A stretch of 52,387 bases of DNA from NCBI RefSeq assembly GCF_002086485.1, contig NZ_MVHF01000056.1:1-52387 (forward strand). Direction: 5' to 3'. The notes beneath the pieces were generated by a model. That model saw only the letters and a list, made by a program, of their open reading frames with translations, had not been told where the DNA came from and made no database searches. Positions 31,990 to 40,888 of this stretch are shown in pieces. Within the stretch, counting starts at the first letter, position 1; the number at the start of each line of letters is the position of its first letter. The DNA is from Mycobacterium aquaticum (lineage in GTDB: Bacteria > Actinomycetota > Actinomycetes > Mycobacteriales > Mycobacteriaceae). The position numbers and the translations under genes are program-made.

Positions 31990-33261
31990 TCAGGCAGGTT
32001 CGGCGACGACTGCGGGAACGATGTCGTCCACAGTCGCTTCACCGCGTCGCAACCCGACGGCCAGCAACGCAGCCAGCGCGATCACCACGCCGAGCGTCAT
32101 CACCGCAGACAGCGCCAGCGCCCCGTTGCCCAGCGCGCCGACCAAGGGGGCGATCGCCGCGCCGAGCCCGAACTGGGCGGCACCGAGCAGCGCGGCGGCA
32201 GTCCCCGCCGCATCGGGATGGCGTGACAGCGCCACAGCCGGGGCGTTCGGGATCACGAGACCCATGGCCGCCAGGATGGCGAGCACCGGCGCGATGAACC
32301 CGGTCAAGCCGCCGACCTGCGCGAGCGTGATGCCGATGAACAACAGCCCCGCCACCGAAGCCGCGGCCAGTGCTGTCACCGTGATCGCCTGAGGGGTGAA
32401 CCGCCGCAGGAGCACCACGTTGAACTGCGTCGACCCGATCAGTGCGACTGCACCTGCGGCGAACACCAGCGCAAACGCTTGTTGATCGAGCCCGTAGTGG
32501 CCCTGCAGCACAAACGGCGCGGCCGAGATGTAGGCGAACAGACCGGACATGCCGAGGGCAGCGACCAGCACCAGGATGACGAATCGCGCATCCCGCAACA
32601 GCTCGGCATACGTGCTGAGAATGCTGCCGACGTGCAACGGACGCCGATGCGACACCGGCAGCGTTTCCGGCAGCGCCAGCACGGCCATCAGCAACAACGC
32701 GCCGGCCAACAACACCAGTGCGATGAACACCCAGTGCCACGAACCCTTCAGCAGCACTGCCGCACCCAGTGACGGCGCGAGCACCGGTGCCACGCCCAGC
32801 ACCAGCATGAGCCGGGACATCACGGTGGCCGCGGCCGAACCCGCGAACAGGTCACCGACGACGGCGACGGCGACCACCGCGGCAGCCGACGCGCCCATGC
32901 CCTGCAGGCCGCGCGCAACTCCGAGAGTCGTGATGTTCGGGGCGAACACACAGAGCAACGACGCCAGCATGTGCAGCACGATGCCGCCCATCAGCGGACG
33001 CCGCCGGCCCAGGGAATCCGACAGCGGACCCACGATGAGCTGGCCCAATCCCAGGCCTGCGAGCGTTCCGGTGAGCGTGAGCTGAGCGACCGACGACGAC
33101 ACCGAGAGCTCGTCGGCGATCCTCGGCAGCGCAGGGAGGTACATGTCGATGGTGAGTGGGCCGAGGGCGATCAGGGCGCCCAACACCAGAATCATGCGGA
33201 TGCGGCTCACGCCGGGATTCTGGCTGGCTGTCGTCTCGTCCACGTGGGGCGATGATGCCAT
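31990..33261 (-). CDS. Bcr/CflA-family MFS drug transporter
   Basis: A 423-residue, 12-helix transporter. It has the Bcr/CflA start LGPLTIDMYLPALPRIADEL, motif A GPLSDSLGRRRPLM and motif C VLGVAPVLAPSLGAAVL. Relatives export bicyclomycin, chloramphenicol or other compounds. The ATG at 33261 (MASSPH) is chosen over a more distal start that crosses the divergent gene's promoter. Ninety bases separate it from the DHA2 transporter downstream. Confidence 0.9.
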   Translation of the reverse strand: MASSPHVDETTASQNPGVSRIRMILVLGALIALGPLTIDMYLPALPRIADELSVSSSVAQLTLTGTLAGLGLGQLIVGPLSDSLGRRRPLMGGIVLHMLASLLCVFAPNITTLGVARGLQGMGASAAAVVAVAVVGDLFAGSAAATVMSRLMLVLGVAPVLAPSLGAAVLLKGSWHWVFIALVLLAGALLLMAVLALPETLPVSHRRPLHVGSILSTYAELLRDARFVILVLVAALGMSGLFAYISAAPFVLQGHYGLDQQAFALVFAAGAVALIGSTQFNVVLLRRFTPQAITVTALAAASVAGLLFIGITLAQVGGLTGFIAPVLAILAAMGLVIPNAPAVALSRHPDAAGTAAALLGAAQFGLGAAIAPLVGALGNGALALSAVMTLGVVIALAALLAVGLRRGEATVDDIVPAVVAEPA

Positions 33262-33406
33262 GAAATTGGTTAGCCACGCATCGCAGTTTTTTATTCCGTG
33301 ACAGGTGTCACGGACGGAAACCCTGCAGCCGTCGCCGGACGTTCCCCAAGGGTTAGCCTGGACATTCAGCCGATGTTTGTCGGTCCGCACGTGGGGAGGC
33401 CCCGAA

Positions 33407-34156
33407 GTGAGCGCTCGGTCCACCAAGAAACAGTTGCCGGCAGTCCGCGAGGGCGTGGACGAGGATCCCAGCGCTGCGGCGAAGGTTCTGTCGGCGATCC
33501 TGGAGCGCAGCGCACGCGTGCAGGCGCCGGCGGTGAAGGCCTACGTCGACCGGCTGCGCAACCAGCGACCCAACGCCACCCCGGCCGAGATCATCACCCG
33601 CCTGGAGAAGCACTATCTGGCCGCCGTGATGGCCAGCGGCGCAGCGGTCGGCTCGGCCGCGGCGTTCCCCGGCATCGGCACCCTGACCGCGCTGTCTGCT
33701 GTGGCCGGTGAGACTGTGGTGTTCCTGGAGGCGACGTCGGTGTTCGTCCTCGCCGTCGCCGAGGTGCACGGCATCCCCGCCGACCACAAGGAGCGCCGAC
33801 GCGCCCTGGTGCTCGCGGTGCTCGTCGGCGAGGACAGCAAGCACGCGATCGCCGACCTGCTGGGCTCCGGGCGGACCAGCGGGGCCTGGCTGTCCGACGG
33901 CGCAGCAACGCTGCCACTGCCCGCGGTGTCCCAGCTCAATTCGCGACTCGTGCGGTTCTTCGTCAAGAAGTACACCCTCAAGCGCGGCGCCATGGCGCTG
34001 GGCAAGATGCTGCCGGTCGGCATCGGGGCCGTCGTCGGCGGCGTGGGCAACCGGCTGATGGGCAAGAAGATCATCGGCAACGCACAGAAGGCGTTCGGTC
34101 CGCCGCCGCCACGGTGGCCCGCGACCCTGCATGTGCTGCCGTCCGCGCAGTCCTGA
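33407..34156 (+). CDS. Conserved mycobacterial membrane protein (Rv1249c type)
   Basis: A 249-residue protein of unknown function. It has a hydrophilic N-terminus, a hydrophobic stretch at about 75-125 (AAVMASGAAVGSAAAFPGIG, AGETVVFLEATSVFVLAVAE) and a second glycine-rich hydrophobic segment near 210-225 (LPVGIGAVVGGVG) ending in a basic tail. It starts with GTG after GGGGAGG (33393-33399). A TAGCCT -10 element at 33354-33359 would start transcription about 40 nt before the gene. It occupies the place of Rv1249c next to kgd. Confidence 0.8.
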   Translation: MSARSTKKQLPAVREGVDEDPSAAAKVLSAILERSARVQAPAVKAYVDRLRNQRPNATPAEIITRLEKHYLAAVMASGAAVGSAAAFPGIGTLTALSAVAGETVVFLEATSVFVLAVAEVHGIPADHKERRRALVLAVLVGEDSKHAIADLLGSGRTSGAWLSDGAATLPLPAVSQLNSRLVRFFVKKYTLKRGAMALGKMLPVGIGAVVGGVGNRLMGKKIIGNAQKAFGPPPPRWPATLHVLPSAQS

Positions 34157-34219
34157 GGGCCCGCGACAACGCGTGCTGCCCAGATGGGCGGTGCCTGGTC
34201 GCCGTCGGCTCGGAGGCGC

Positions 34220-34225
34220 TAGCCT
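34220..34225 (+). promoter_or_regulatory. Possible -10 element for kgd
   Basis: TAGCCT fits the TANNNT form and would give a leader of about 95 nt for kgd. The same hexamer precedes the upstream gene at 33354-33359. No consensus -35 is visible. Confidence 0.3.
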
Positions 34226-34328
34226 TTAGACGGCGGTCACGCAGGTCACCGCAGACACAACGAAAAGACGAGCGGCGAGCCCCCTTGCCACGGCTTGCCG
34301 AGACCAAGAATCGAGGCGAGCAGCTGCC

Positions 34329-37300
34329 GTGACCAGTTCACCTTCACCATTCGGGCAGAACGAGTGGTTGGTCGAGGAGATGTATCGCAAGTTCCGCGAG
34401 GATCCGTCATCGGTGGATCCGAGTTGGCATGAGTTCCTCGTCGACTATTCCCCTGAGCCCGTGACCGACACCACGGCCGCCAACGGCCAGTCCCCGGCGC
34501 CGGCCGCGCCCCCCACTGCAGCTGCTCCCCCGGCGCCGGCTGCCCCGGCAGCGCCCGCCCCGGCTACGCCCGCGGCGCCGGCCGCCGCTGCCGCTCCGGC
34601 AGCACCCGCACCCAAGCCGGCAAAGTCGGTGTCGGTGGCTGAGGGTGATGCTTCGCAGGTGTTGCGGGGTGCTGCGGCGGCGGTGGTGAAGAACATGAAC
34701 GCCTCGCTGGAAGTGCCGACGGCGACCAGTGTGCGGGCCATCCCGGCGAAGTTGATGATCGACAACCGGGTGGTGATCAACAACCACCTCAAACGCACCC
34801 GCGGCGGCAAGATCAGCTTCACCCACCTGCTCGGCTACGCCATCGTGCAGGCGGTCAAGAAGTTCCCGAACATGAACCGGCACTTCGCCGAAATCGACGG
34901 CAAACCCAACGCCATCACCCCCGAACACACCAACCTCGGCCTGGCCATCGACCTGCCCGGCAAGGACGGCAATCGCCAATTGGTCGTCGCCGCCATCAAA
35001 AAGTGCGAAACCATGGCGTTCGGCCAGTTCATCGCCGCCTACGAGGACATCGTCCGGCGCGCCCGCGACGGCAAACTCACCGCCGAGGACTTCTCCGGGG
35101 TCACCATCTCCCTGACCAACCCGGGCACCATCGGCACCGTGCACTCCGTGCCCCGCCTGATGGCCGGGCAAGGCGCCATCATCGGCGCCGGCGCCATGGA
35201 ATACCCCGCCGAGTTCCAGGGCGCGAGCGAGGAACGCATCAACGAGGTCGGCATCGGCAAGCTGATCACCTTGACCTCCACCTACGATCACCGCATCATC
35301 CAGGGCGCGGAATCGGGTGACTTCCTGCGCACCATCCACCAGTTGCTGCTCGACGACGACTTCTTCGACGAGATCTTCCGCGAACTGGGCATCCCGTATG
35401 AGCCCGTGCGGTGGCGCACCGACAACCCGGACTCGATCGCCGACAAGAACGCCCGCGTCATCGAACTGATCGCCGCCTACCGCAACCGCGGGCATCTGAT
35501 GGCCGACATCGATCCGCTGCGCCTGGACAAGACCCGCTTCCGCAGCCATCCCGACCTGGACGTCAACACCCACGGCCTCACGCTGTGGGATCTGGACCGG
35601 GCGTTCAAGGTCGACGGGTTCGCCGGCAAGCAGTACATGAAACTGCGCGACATCCTGGGCCTGTTGCGCGACGCCTACTGCCGTCACGTCGGGGTGGAAT
35701 ACACCCACATCCTCGAACCCGAACAGCAGAAGTGGCTGCAGGAACGCATCGAGGTCAAGCACGCCAAGCCCACGGTCGCCGAGCAGAAGTACATCCTGTC
35801 CAAGCTCAACGCAGCCGAAGCGTTCGAAACCTTCCTGCAAACCAAATACGTTGGGCAGAAACGTTTCTCGCTTGAAGGCGCGGAGACCGTCATCCCGATG
35901 ATGGACGCCGCCATCGACCAGGCCGCCGAACATGGACTCGACGAGGTCATCATCGGCATGCCGCACCGAGGCCGGCTCAACGTGCTGGCCAACATCGTCG
36001 GCAAGCCCTACAGCCAGATTTTCACCGAGTTCGAAGGCAACCTCAATCCGTCGCAGGCCCACGGCTCCGGCGATGTGAAGTACCACCTGGGGGCGTCGGG
36101 CAACTACATCCAGATGTTCGGCGACAACGACATTCAGGTGTCGCTGACCGCCAATCCGTCCCACCTGGAGGCCGTCGACCCGGTCCTGGAGGGCCTGGTG
36201 CGGGCCAAACAAGACCTGCTCGACACCGGCACCGATGCCGAAGGCTCCCAAACCTTCCCGGTGGTGCCGCTGATGCTGCACGGTGATGCCGCGTTCGCCG
36301 GCCAGGGCGTGGTCGCCGAAACCCTCAACCTGGCCCTGCTCAAGGGGTACCGCACCGGCGGCACCATCCACATCGTGGTCAACAACCAGATCGGGTTCAC
36401 CACCGCGCCAACGGATTCGCGCTCCAGCGAGTACTGCACCGACGTGGCGAAGATGATCGGCGCGCCGATCTTCCACGTCAACGGCGACGACCCCGAAGCC
36501 TGCGCCTGGGTGGCGCGGCTGGCCATCGACTTCCGCCAGGCGTTCAAGAAGGACGTCGTCATCGACATGCTGTGCTACCGCCGCCGCGGGCACAACGAAG
36601 GCGACGACCCGTCGATGACCCAGCCCTACATGTACGACGTCATCGACACCAAACGCGGCTCCCGCAAGGCCTACACCGAATCGCTGATCGGCCGCGGCGA
36701 CATCTCCATGAAAGAAGCCGAAGACGCCCTGCGCGATTACCAGGGTCAGCTGGAGCGGGTGTTCAACGAGGTCCGCGAACTGGAGAAGCACGCCGCCGAA
36801 CCCAGCGAATCGGTGGAAGCCGATCAGCAGATTCCGCAACGCCTGGCCACCGCGGTGGACAAGTCACTGCTGGCTCGCATCGGCGACGCCCACCTGGCCC
36901 TGCCCGAGGGCTTCACGGTGCACCCGCGCGTCAAGCCGGTCCTGGAGAAGCGTCGGGAAATGGCCTACGAAGGCAAGATCGACTGGGCCTTCGCCGAGTT
37001 GCTCGCCCTGGGGTCGCTGGTCTCCGAAGGCAAACTGGTCCGGTTGAGCGGTCAGGACACTCAGCGCGGCACGTTCACACAGCGCCACGCCGTCATCGTC
37101 GACCGCAAGACCGGTGAAGAGTTCACCCCGCTGCAATTGTTGGCCACCAACACCGACGGCACCCCCACCGGCGGCCGGTTCCTGGTTTACAACTCCGCGC
37201 TCTCCGAATACGCCGCGGTCGGTTTCGAATACGGCTACTCGGTGGGCAACCCCGACGCCATGGTGCTCTGGGAAGCGCAGTTCGGTGACTTCGTCAATGG

Positions 37301-38036
37301 TGCGCAATCCATCATCGACGAGTTCATCTCCTCCGGTGAGGCCAAATGGGGCCAGCTGTCCAACGTCGTGCTGCTGCTGCCGCACGGGCATGAAGGCCAA
37401 GGCCCCGACCACACCTCCGGGCGCATCGAACGGTTCCTGCAGCTCTGGGCCGAAGGGTCGATGACCATCGCGGTGCCGTCGACCCCGGCCAACTATTTCC
37501 ACCTGCTGCGCCGCCACGGCCTCGACGGCATCCAACGCCCGTTGATCGTGTTCACGCCGAAGTCCATGCTGCGCAACAAGGCCGCGGTGTCCGACATCCG
37601 CGACTTCACCGAACAGAAATTCCGTTCGGTGCTGGAGGAGCCCACGTACACCGACGGCGATGGCGATCGCAACAAGGTCACCCGCATCCTGTTGTGCAGC
37701 GGCAAGATCTACTACGACCTGGCCGCGCGCAAGGTCAAGGACAAGCGTGACGACGTGGCCATCGTGCGCCTCGAACAGCTCGCGCCGCTGCCCAAACGCC
37801 GCCTGGCCCAAACCCTCGACCTCTACCCCAACGCCACCGACAAGTACTGGGTCCAAGAAGAACCCGCCAACCAGGGCGCCTGGCCCTCGGTCGGACTCAC
37901 CCTGCCCGAAGTACTCCCCGAGTACTTCAACCCCATCAAGCGCATCTCCCGACGGGCCATGTCCGCACCGTCGTCCGGCTCGTCGAAGGTGCACGCGGTG
38001 GAGCAGCAGGAGATCATCGATCTCGCGTTCGGGTAG
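34329..38036 (+). CDS. kgd: Multifunctional 2-oxoglutarate metabolism enzyme Kgd (2-oxoglutarate decarboxylase / E1o-E2o)
   Basis: A 1235-residue TCA-cycle enzyme that decarboxylates 2-oxoglutarate with thiamine diphosphate. It also acts as HOA synthase and as the fused E1-E2 of the oxoglutarate dehydrogenase complex. Residues 1-40 are the N-terminal GarA-interacting helix region (FGQNEWLVEEMYRKF), followed by an Ala/Pro linker (about 55-105). About 110-360 is the E2o-like acyltransferase with H321 in DHRIIQGAESGD. From 370 on is the ThDP-dependent E1 (HRGRLNVL, GDAAFAGQG). It starts with GTG. Forkhead-associated GarA normally inhibits this enzyme. It is apparently a single gene, with a stem-loop after it. 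Confidence 0.97.
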   Translation: MTSSPSPFGQNEWLVEEMYRKFREDPSSVDPSWHEFLVDYSPEPVTDTTAANGQSPAPAAPPTAAAPPAPAAPAAPAPATPAAPAAAAAPAAPAPKPAKSVSVAEGDASQVLRGAAAAVVKNMNASLEVPTATSVRAIPAKLMIDNRVVINNHLKRTRGGKISFTHLLGYAIVQAVKKFPNMNRHFAEIDGKPNAITPEHTNLGLAIDLPGKDGNRQLVVAAIKKCETMAFGQFIAAYEDIVRRARDGKLTAEDFSGVTISLTNPGTIGTVHSVPRLMAGQGAIIGAGAMEYPAEFQGASEERINEVGIGKLITLTSTYDHRIIQGAESGDFLRTIHQLLLDDDFFDEIFRELGIPYEPVRWRTDNPDSIADKNARVIELIAAYRNRGHLMADIDPLRLDKTRFRSHPDLDVNTHGLTLWDLDRAFKVDGFAGKQYMKLRDILGLLRDAYCRHVGVEYTHILEPEQQKWLQERIEVKHAKPTVAEQKYILSKLNAAEAFETFLQTKYVGQKRFSLEGAETVIPMMDAAIDQAAEHGLDEVIIGMPHRGRLNVLANIVGKPYSQIFTEFEGNLNPSQAHGSGDVKYHLGASGNYIQMFGDNDIQVSLTANPSHLEAVDPVLEGLVRAKQDLLDTGTDAEGSQTFPVVPLMLHGDAAFAGQGVVAETLNLALLKGYRTGGTIHIVVNNQIGFTTAPTDSRSSEYCTDVAKMIGAPIFHVNGDDPEACAWVARLAIDFRQAFKKDVVIDMLCYRRRGHNEGDDPSMTQPYMYDVIDTKRGSRKAYTESLIGRGDISMKEAEDALRDYQGQLERVFNEVRELEKHAAEPSESVEADQQIPQRLATAVDKSLLARIGDAHLALPEGFTVHPRVKPVLEKRREMAYEGKIDWAFAELLALGSLVSEGKLVRLSGQDTQRGTFTQRHAVIVDRKTGEEFTPLQLLATNTDGTPTGGRFLVYNSALSEYAAVGFEYGYSVGNPDAMVLWEAQFGDFVNGAQSIIDEFISSGEAKWGQLSNVVLLLPHGHEGQGPDHTSGRIERFLQLWAEGSMTIAVPSTPANYFHLLRRHGLDGIQRPLIVFTPKSMLRNKAAVSDIRDFTEQKFRSVLEEPTYTDGDGDRNKVTRILLCSGKIYYDLAARKVKDKRDDVAIVRLEQLAPLPKRRLAQTLDLYPNATDKYWVQEEPANQGAWPSVGLTLPEVLPEYFNPIKRISRRAMSAPSSGSSKVHAVEQQEIIDLAFG

Positions 38037-38048
38037 TCGATAGCTACC

Positions 38049-38070
38049 GCGCGGGTTCGAATCACCGCGC
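38049..38070 (+). terminator. Stem-loop after kgd
   Basis: GCGCGG and CCGCGC form a 6-bp GC stem with a 10-nt loop, 13 nt after the kgd stop, without a T-run. It could be a weak terminator between kgd and the transporter gene. The loop GTTCGAATCA resembles a tRNA T-loop, but no tRNA surrounds it. Confidence 0.35.
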
Positions 38071-38114
38071 ACGCAACGCTGGGCACCGCGGCCCGGGGCG
38101 ACTAGTCAACAAGG

Positions 38115-39428
38115 GTGACCTTCACGACGAGCGCCCCGGCCGCGGAACCCGCAGCGTCGCCTGCCGACCCGCGGACCGTTCGGACTGCCCTGCTGGCCAG
38201 CCTGCTCGGGACGACGATCGAGTGGTACGACTTCTTCCTCTACGCCACGGCCGCGAGCCTGGTGTTCAACCACACGTTCTTCCCCGACCAGAGCTCGTTC
38301 GTCGGGACCATGTTGGCGTTCGCGACGTTTGCGGTCGGCTTTGTGGTGCGCCCGATCGGCGGCTTCGTCTTCGGGCACATCGGCGACCGGATCGGCCGCA
38401 AGCGCACCCTGGCACTGACCATGCTGTTGATGGGCGGTGCCACCGCATTGATGGGTCTGCTGCCCACGGCCGCTCAGATCGGGGCGCTGGCGCCGGTGCT
38501 GTTGCTGGTGTTGCGCGTCGTGCAGGGTTTCGCCCTCGGCGGTGAGTGGGCCGGCGCGGTGCTGCTGGCCGTCGAGCACAGCCCGCGCAACCGCCGTGGG
38601 CTGTTCGGCAGCATTCCCCAGGTCGGGCTGGCGCTGGGCCTTGCGCTCGGCACCGGAGTGTTCGTGGTGCTGCAGCTGGCCCTGTCACCGGACGCTTTCC
38701 TGGCCTATGGCTGGCGCATCGCCTTTCTGATCAGCATCGCCTTGGTGATCTTCGGCGTGGTGGTGCGCTTCCGGGTGGCCGAGACCCCCGCGTTCGAGAA
38801 GATCCGTGCCGACGACGACCGTGCGCCGGTCCCGGTGCGGGAGATCTTCCGGCCGCCTGTGCTGCGGTCGACGATCCTAGGCATGCTGTCGCGGTGGGGT
38901 GAGGGGGCGGCCTTCAACACCTGGGGTGTGTTCACCATCGCGTACGCCACCAGCACGCTGCATCTGGGCAAGGTGCCGGTGCTGATCGTGGTCACCATCT
39001 CGGCGTTGTTGATGGCGGCGTTGTTGCCGGTGTCGGGCCGGCTGACCGACCGGTTCGGCGCCCGCACCATGTATGCCAGCGGGATCGCCGCCTACGGTCT
39101 AGTGGTGTTCCCGGCGTTCGCGCTGTTCGGCACTCGCAGCATCGTCGCCTACTCGGCGGCAATGTTGTTGGCGTTCGGCGTGATTCACGCGTGGTTCTAC
39201 GGTGCGCAGGGCACGCTGTACGCATCGCTGTTCCCGACTCGCACCCGCTACACCGGGTTGTCGACGGTGTATCAGCTCTCCGGGGTGTACGCGTCGGGTC
39301 TGACGCCGCTGATCCTGACGGCGCTCATCGCCGCGGGCGGCGGCAAGCCCTGGTACGCCTGCGGGTATCTGGTCGCGACCGCCGCGATCAGCGTCGTCGC
39401 GACGCTGTTGCTGCGGCCGCGGTATTAG
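38115..39428 (+). CDS. MHS-family MFS metabolite:H+ symporter
   Basis: A 437-residue, 12-helix transporter of the metabolite:H+ symporter family (ProP/KgtP/ShiA relatives). It shows the family start LLGTTIEWYDFFLYATAASLVF, motif FGHIGDRIGRKRTL and GFALGGEWAGAVLLAVEHSP. Family members import dicarboxylates, proline/betaine or shikimate; its place after kgd makes a 2-oxoacid possible, but this is inference. It uses a GTG start. Its stop overlaps the stop of the convergent methionine aminopeptidase gene by 4 nt. Confidence 0.88.
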   Translation: MTFTTSAPAAEPAASPADPRTVRTALLASLLGTTIEWYDFFLYATAASLVFNHTFFPDQSSFVGTMLAFATFAVGFVVRPIGGFVFGHIGDRIGRKRTLALTMLLMGGATALMGLLPTAAQIGALAPVLLLVLRVVQGFALGGEWAGAVLLAVEHSPRNRRGLFGSIPQVGLALGLALGTGVFVVLQLALSPDAFLAYGWRIAFLISIALVIFGVVVRFRVAETPAFEKIRADDDRAPVPVREIFRPPVLRSTILGMLSRWGEGAAFNTWGVFTIAYATSTLHLGKVPVLIVVTISALLMAALLPVSGRLTDRFGARTMYASGIAAYGLVVFPAFALFGTRSIVAYSAAMLLAFGVIHAWFYGAQGTLYASLFPTRTRYTGLSTVYQLSGVYASGLTPLILTALIAAGGGKPWYACGYLVATAAISVVATLLLRPRY

Positions 39429-40186
39429 GTGGTGAGTACCACCGGGCCGGCGCCGGTGATCGCGATGGTGTTCTCGGTGTGCGCGGTGCGGGATCCATCG
39501 GCAGAGCGGATGGTCCAGCCGTCCCGGTCATAGACGATGCGGTTGGTGGTGCGGGCGAGCCACGGCTCCAGTGCGAGTGTCATGCCCGCCCGTAGCCGCA
39601 TGCCCCGCCCGGGCTTGCCGTTGTTCGGTACGTGCGGATCTTCATGCATGGTCCTGCCGAGTCCGTGCCCGCCGAACTGGAGATTGACCGAGTATCCGTA
39701 CGACGCGACGACGGCGCCGATGGCGGCGGAGATGTCGCCGAGTCGGCCGCCGGGCAGTGCCGCCGCGGTGCCTGCCGCGAGCGCCTCCTCGGTCGCACGG
39801 ATCAGCCGAACGTCCTCGTCGGCAGGCGTGCCGACGATCACGGTGCGCGCCGCATCGGCCACCCAGCCGTCTACGGATACCGCGAAGTCCATGCTCAACA
39901 CGTCGCCGTCGCGCAGCACGTAGTCGAAGGGAAGGCCATGCAGCACAGCGTCATTCACCGACAAGCAGATCACGTTGCGGAACGGTCCCGACCCGAACGA
40001 CGGGTCGTAGTCCCAGTAGCAGGACTGCGCACCGCGGCGCTTGACCATGTCCCGGGCGTGGTGTTCGAGGTCGAGCAGATTCACCCCGACTTCGGCCAGC
40101 CTTCCGAGTTCGGCGAGCACCTCGGCCACGAAGCGTCCGGTGGTCCGCATCTTCTCGATCTCGGCATCGGTTTTGAGTTCGATCAC
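39425..40186 (-). CDS. map: Type I methionine aminopeptidase, XRE-linked
   Basis: A 253-residue methionine aminopeptidase. The metal ligands are visible: SMDFAVSVDGWVADAAR (two Asp), GGHGLGRTMHEDP (His), ALEPWL (Glu) and HTENTIAI (Glu), plus the substrate His in AVLHGLPFDY. It removes the N-terminal Met from nascent proteins. The GTG at 40186 follows AAGGAG; further codons upstream lie in the operator. It is divergent from a small XRE repressor across two palindromes, so unlike housekeeping map genes it is probably regulated. Mycobacteria normally carry two other map genes, which would make this an extra copy. Confidence 0.9.
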   Translation of the reverse strand: MIELKTDAEIEKMRTTGRFVAEVLAELGRLAEVGVNLLDLEHHARDMVKRRGAQSCYWDYDPSFGSGPFRNVICLSVNDAVLHGLPFDYVLRDGDVLSMDFAVSVDGWVADAARTVIVGTPADEDVRLIRATEEALAAGTAAALPGGRLGDISAAIGAVVASYGYSVNLQFGGHGLGRTMHEDPHVPNNGKPGRGMRLRAGMTLALEPWLARTTNRIVYDRDGWTIRSADGSRTAHTENTIAITGAGPVVLTT

Positions 40187-40203
40187 GTCACTACTCCTTG
40201 TAC

Positions 40204-40217
40204 GGTATTTAAATACC
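40204..40217. promoter_or_regulatory. Palindromic operator 1 of the map-XRE pair
   Basis: GGTATTTAAATACC is a perfect 14-bp palindrome between the divergent map and XRE genes. Together with operator 2, centred 22 bp away (two helical turns), it suggests cooperative binding of the XRE dimer. Confidence 0.75.
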
Positions 40218-40225
40218 AGACTAGC

Positions 40226-40239
40226 GGTATACAAATACC
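40226..40239. promoter_or_regulatory. Palindromic operator 2 of the map-XRE pair
   Basis: GGTATACAAATACC keeps both GGTAT/ATACC arms of operator 1 with a different centre. It lies 17 bp before the XRE start codon. Confidence 0.7.
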
Positions 40240-40256
40240 AGCGCTACGGTGGTGGC

Positions 40257-40517
40257 GTGGTTCGTACGCCGCTCAGCCCCGAGCAAGTCGCCGCAGGCCG
40301 CCGACTCGGCGCGGCATTGCGCGCTGCCCGGGGCCCCCGCACCCTCGAAGACGTCGCACGCGGCGCAGGAATCTCCCCCGAGACACTGCGCAAGATCGAA
40401 ACCGGTCGCCTGCCCTCCCCCGCATTCGGCACCATCGTCGGACTCAGTGATGTCCTCGACCTGCCACTGCAGACCCTCGCCGAAATATGGCGGCCGGTGA
40501 GCGCCGCGGCGTCGTAG
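40257..40517 (+). CDS. Small XRE-family repressor
   Basis: An 86-residue Cro/C1-type HTH protein and little else. The helix-turn-helix is TLEDVARGAGISPETLRKIE (about 28-47), followed by GRLPSPAFGTIVGLSDVLDL. It starts with GTG at 40257. Two GGTAT-N4-ATACC palindromes lie just upstream, so autoregulation and control of the divergent map gene are likely. In M. tuberculosis the RelBE toxin-antitoxin genes occupy about this interval between kgd and the SDR gene; here no toxin is seen. Confidence 0.85.
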   Translation: MVRTPLSPEQVAAGRRLGAALRAARGPRTLEDVARGAGISPETLRKIETGRLPSPAFGTIVGLSDVLDLPLQTLAEIWRPVSAAAS

Positions 40518-40888
40518 TTGTTTGCTCGTGACGTATCAGTGAATCACCGGTCGGATTCGGGATAACGCTCGACCACGTCGGTCGGACATTTCAACTCGCC
40601 GGAAGGGTCACACGGGCGATGTGGCCCGGCTTGTGGATGCGGCGATCCAGTGGTACGAACTCCCTACAGGCCACCCGTGACGCGCCGCTCCCGATCGTAA
40701 ATTGCTGCGAATCATGGCCTTTCCGAGGCATCAGGACACTACGACCGGGGGATCACCGTGCCAATACGGCTGTGAATGCGAAAGCCGAGACGCGGCTGAA
40801 CCCATTTCCACATCTGGCGATTGCCATTGTCTTGCGAAGCAGTTCCGAGACGATAGCGCCAGACACCTCGATCGATGGAGCGGTTTAC
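40518..40888. other. 371-bp intergenic region, no gene recognised
   Basis: Several short frames overlap this stretch but none has protein-like composition or a ribosome-binding site. It must hold the promoter of the SDR genes; no -10/-35 pair is convincing. A weak inverted repeat, GAATC-N8-GATTC (40541-40558), is the only structure noted. Confidence 0.4.

Noticed and set aside
34407..36839. 810-codon frame antisense to kgd
   Set aside because: High-GC shadow frame: composition is Val/Gly/Asp-rich without motifs, and kgd is certain.
36864..38072. 402-codon antisense frame with RGDSNPRGSY at its start
   Set aside because: Shadow of kgd. That peptide comes from the T-loop-like hairpin at 38049-38070.
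38040..38075. Possible tRNA or tRNA remnant (GTTCGAATC)
   Set aside because: Only a T-arm-like hairpin is present. No acceptor, D-arm or anticodon arm can be drawn with the flanks, and the kgd coding sequence is directly upstream.
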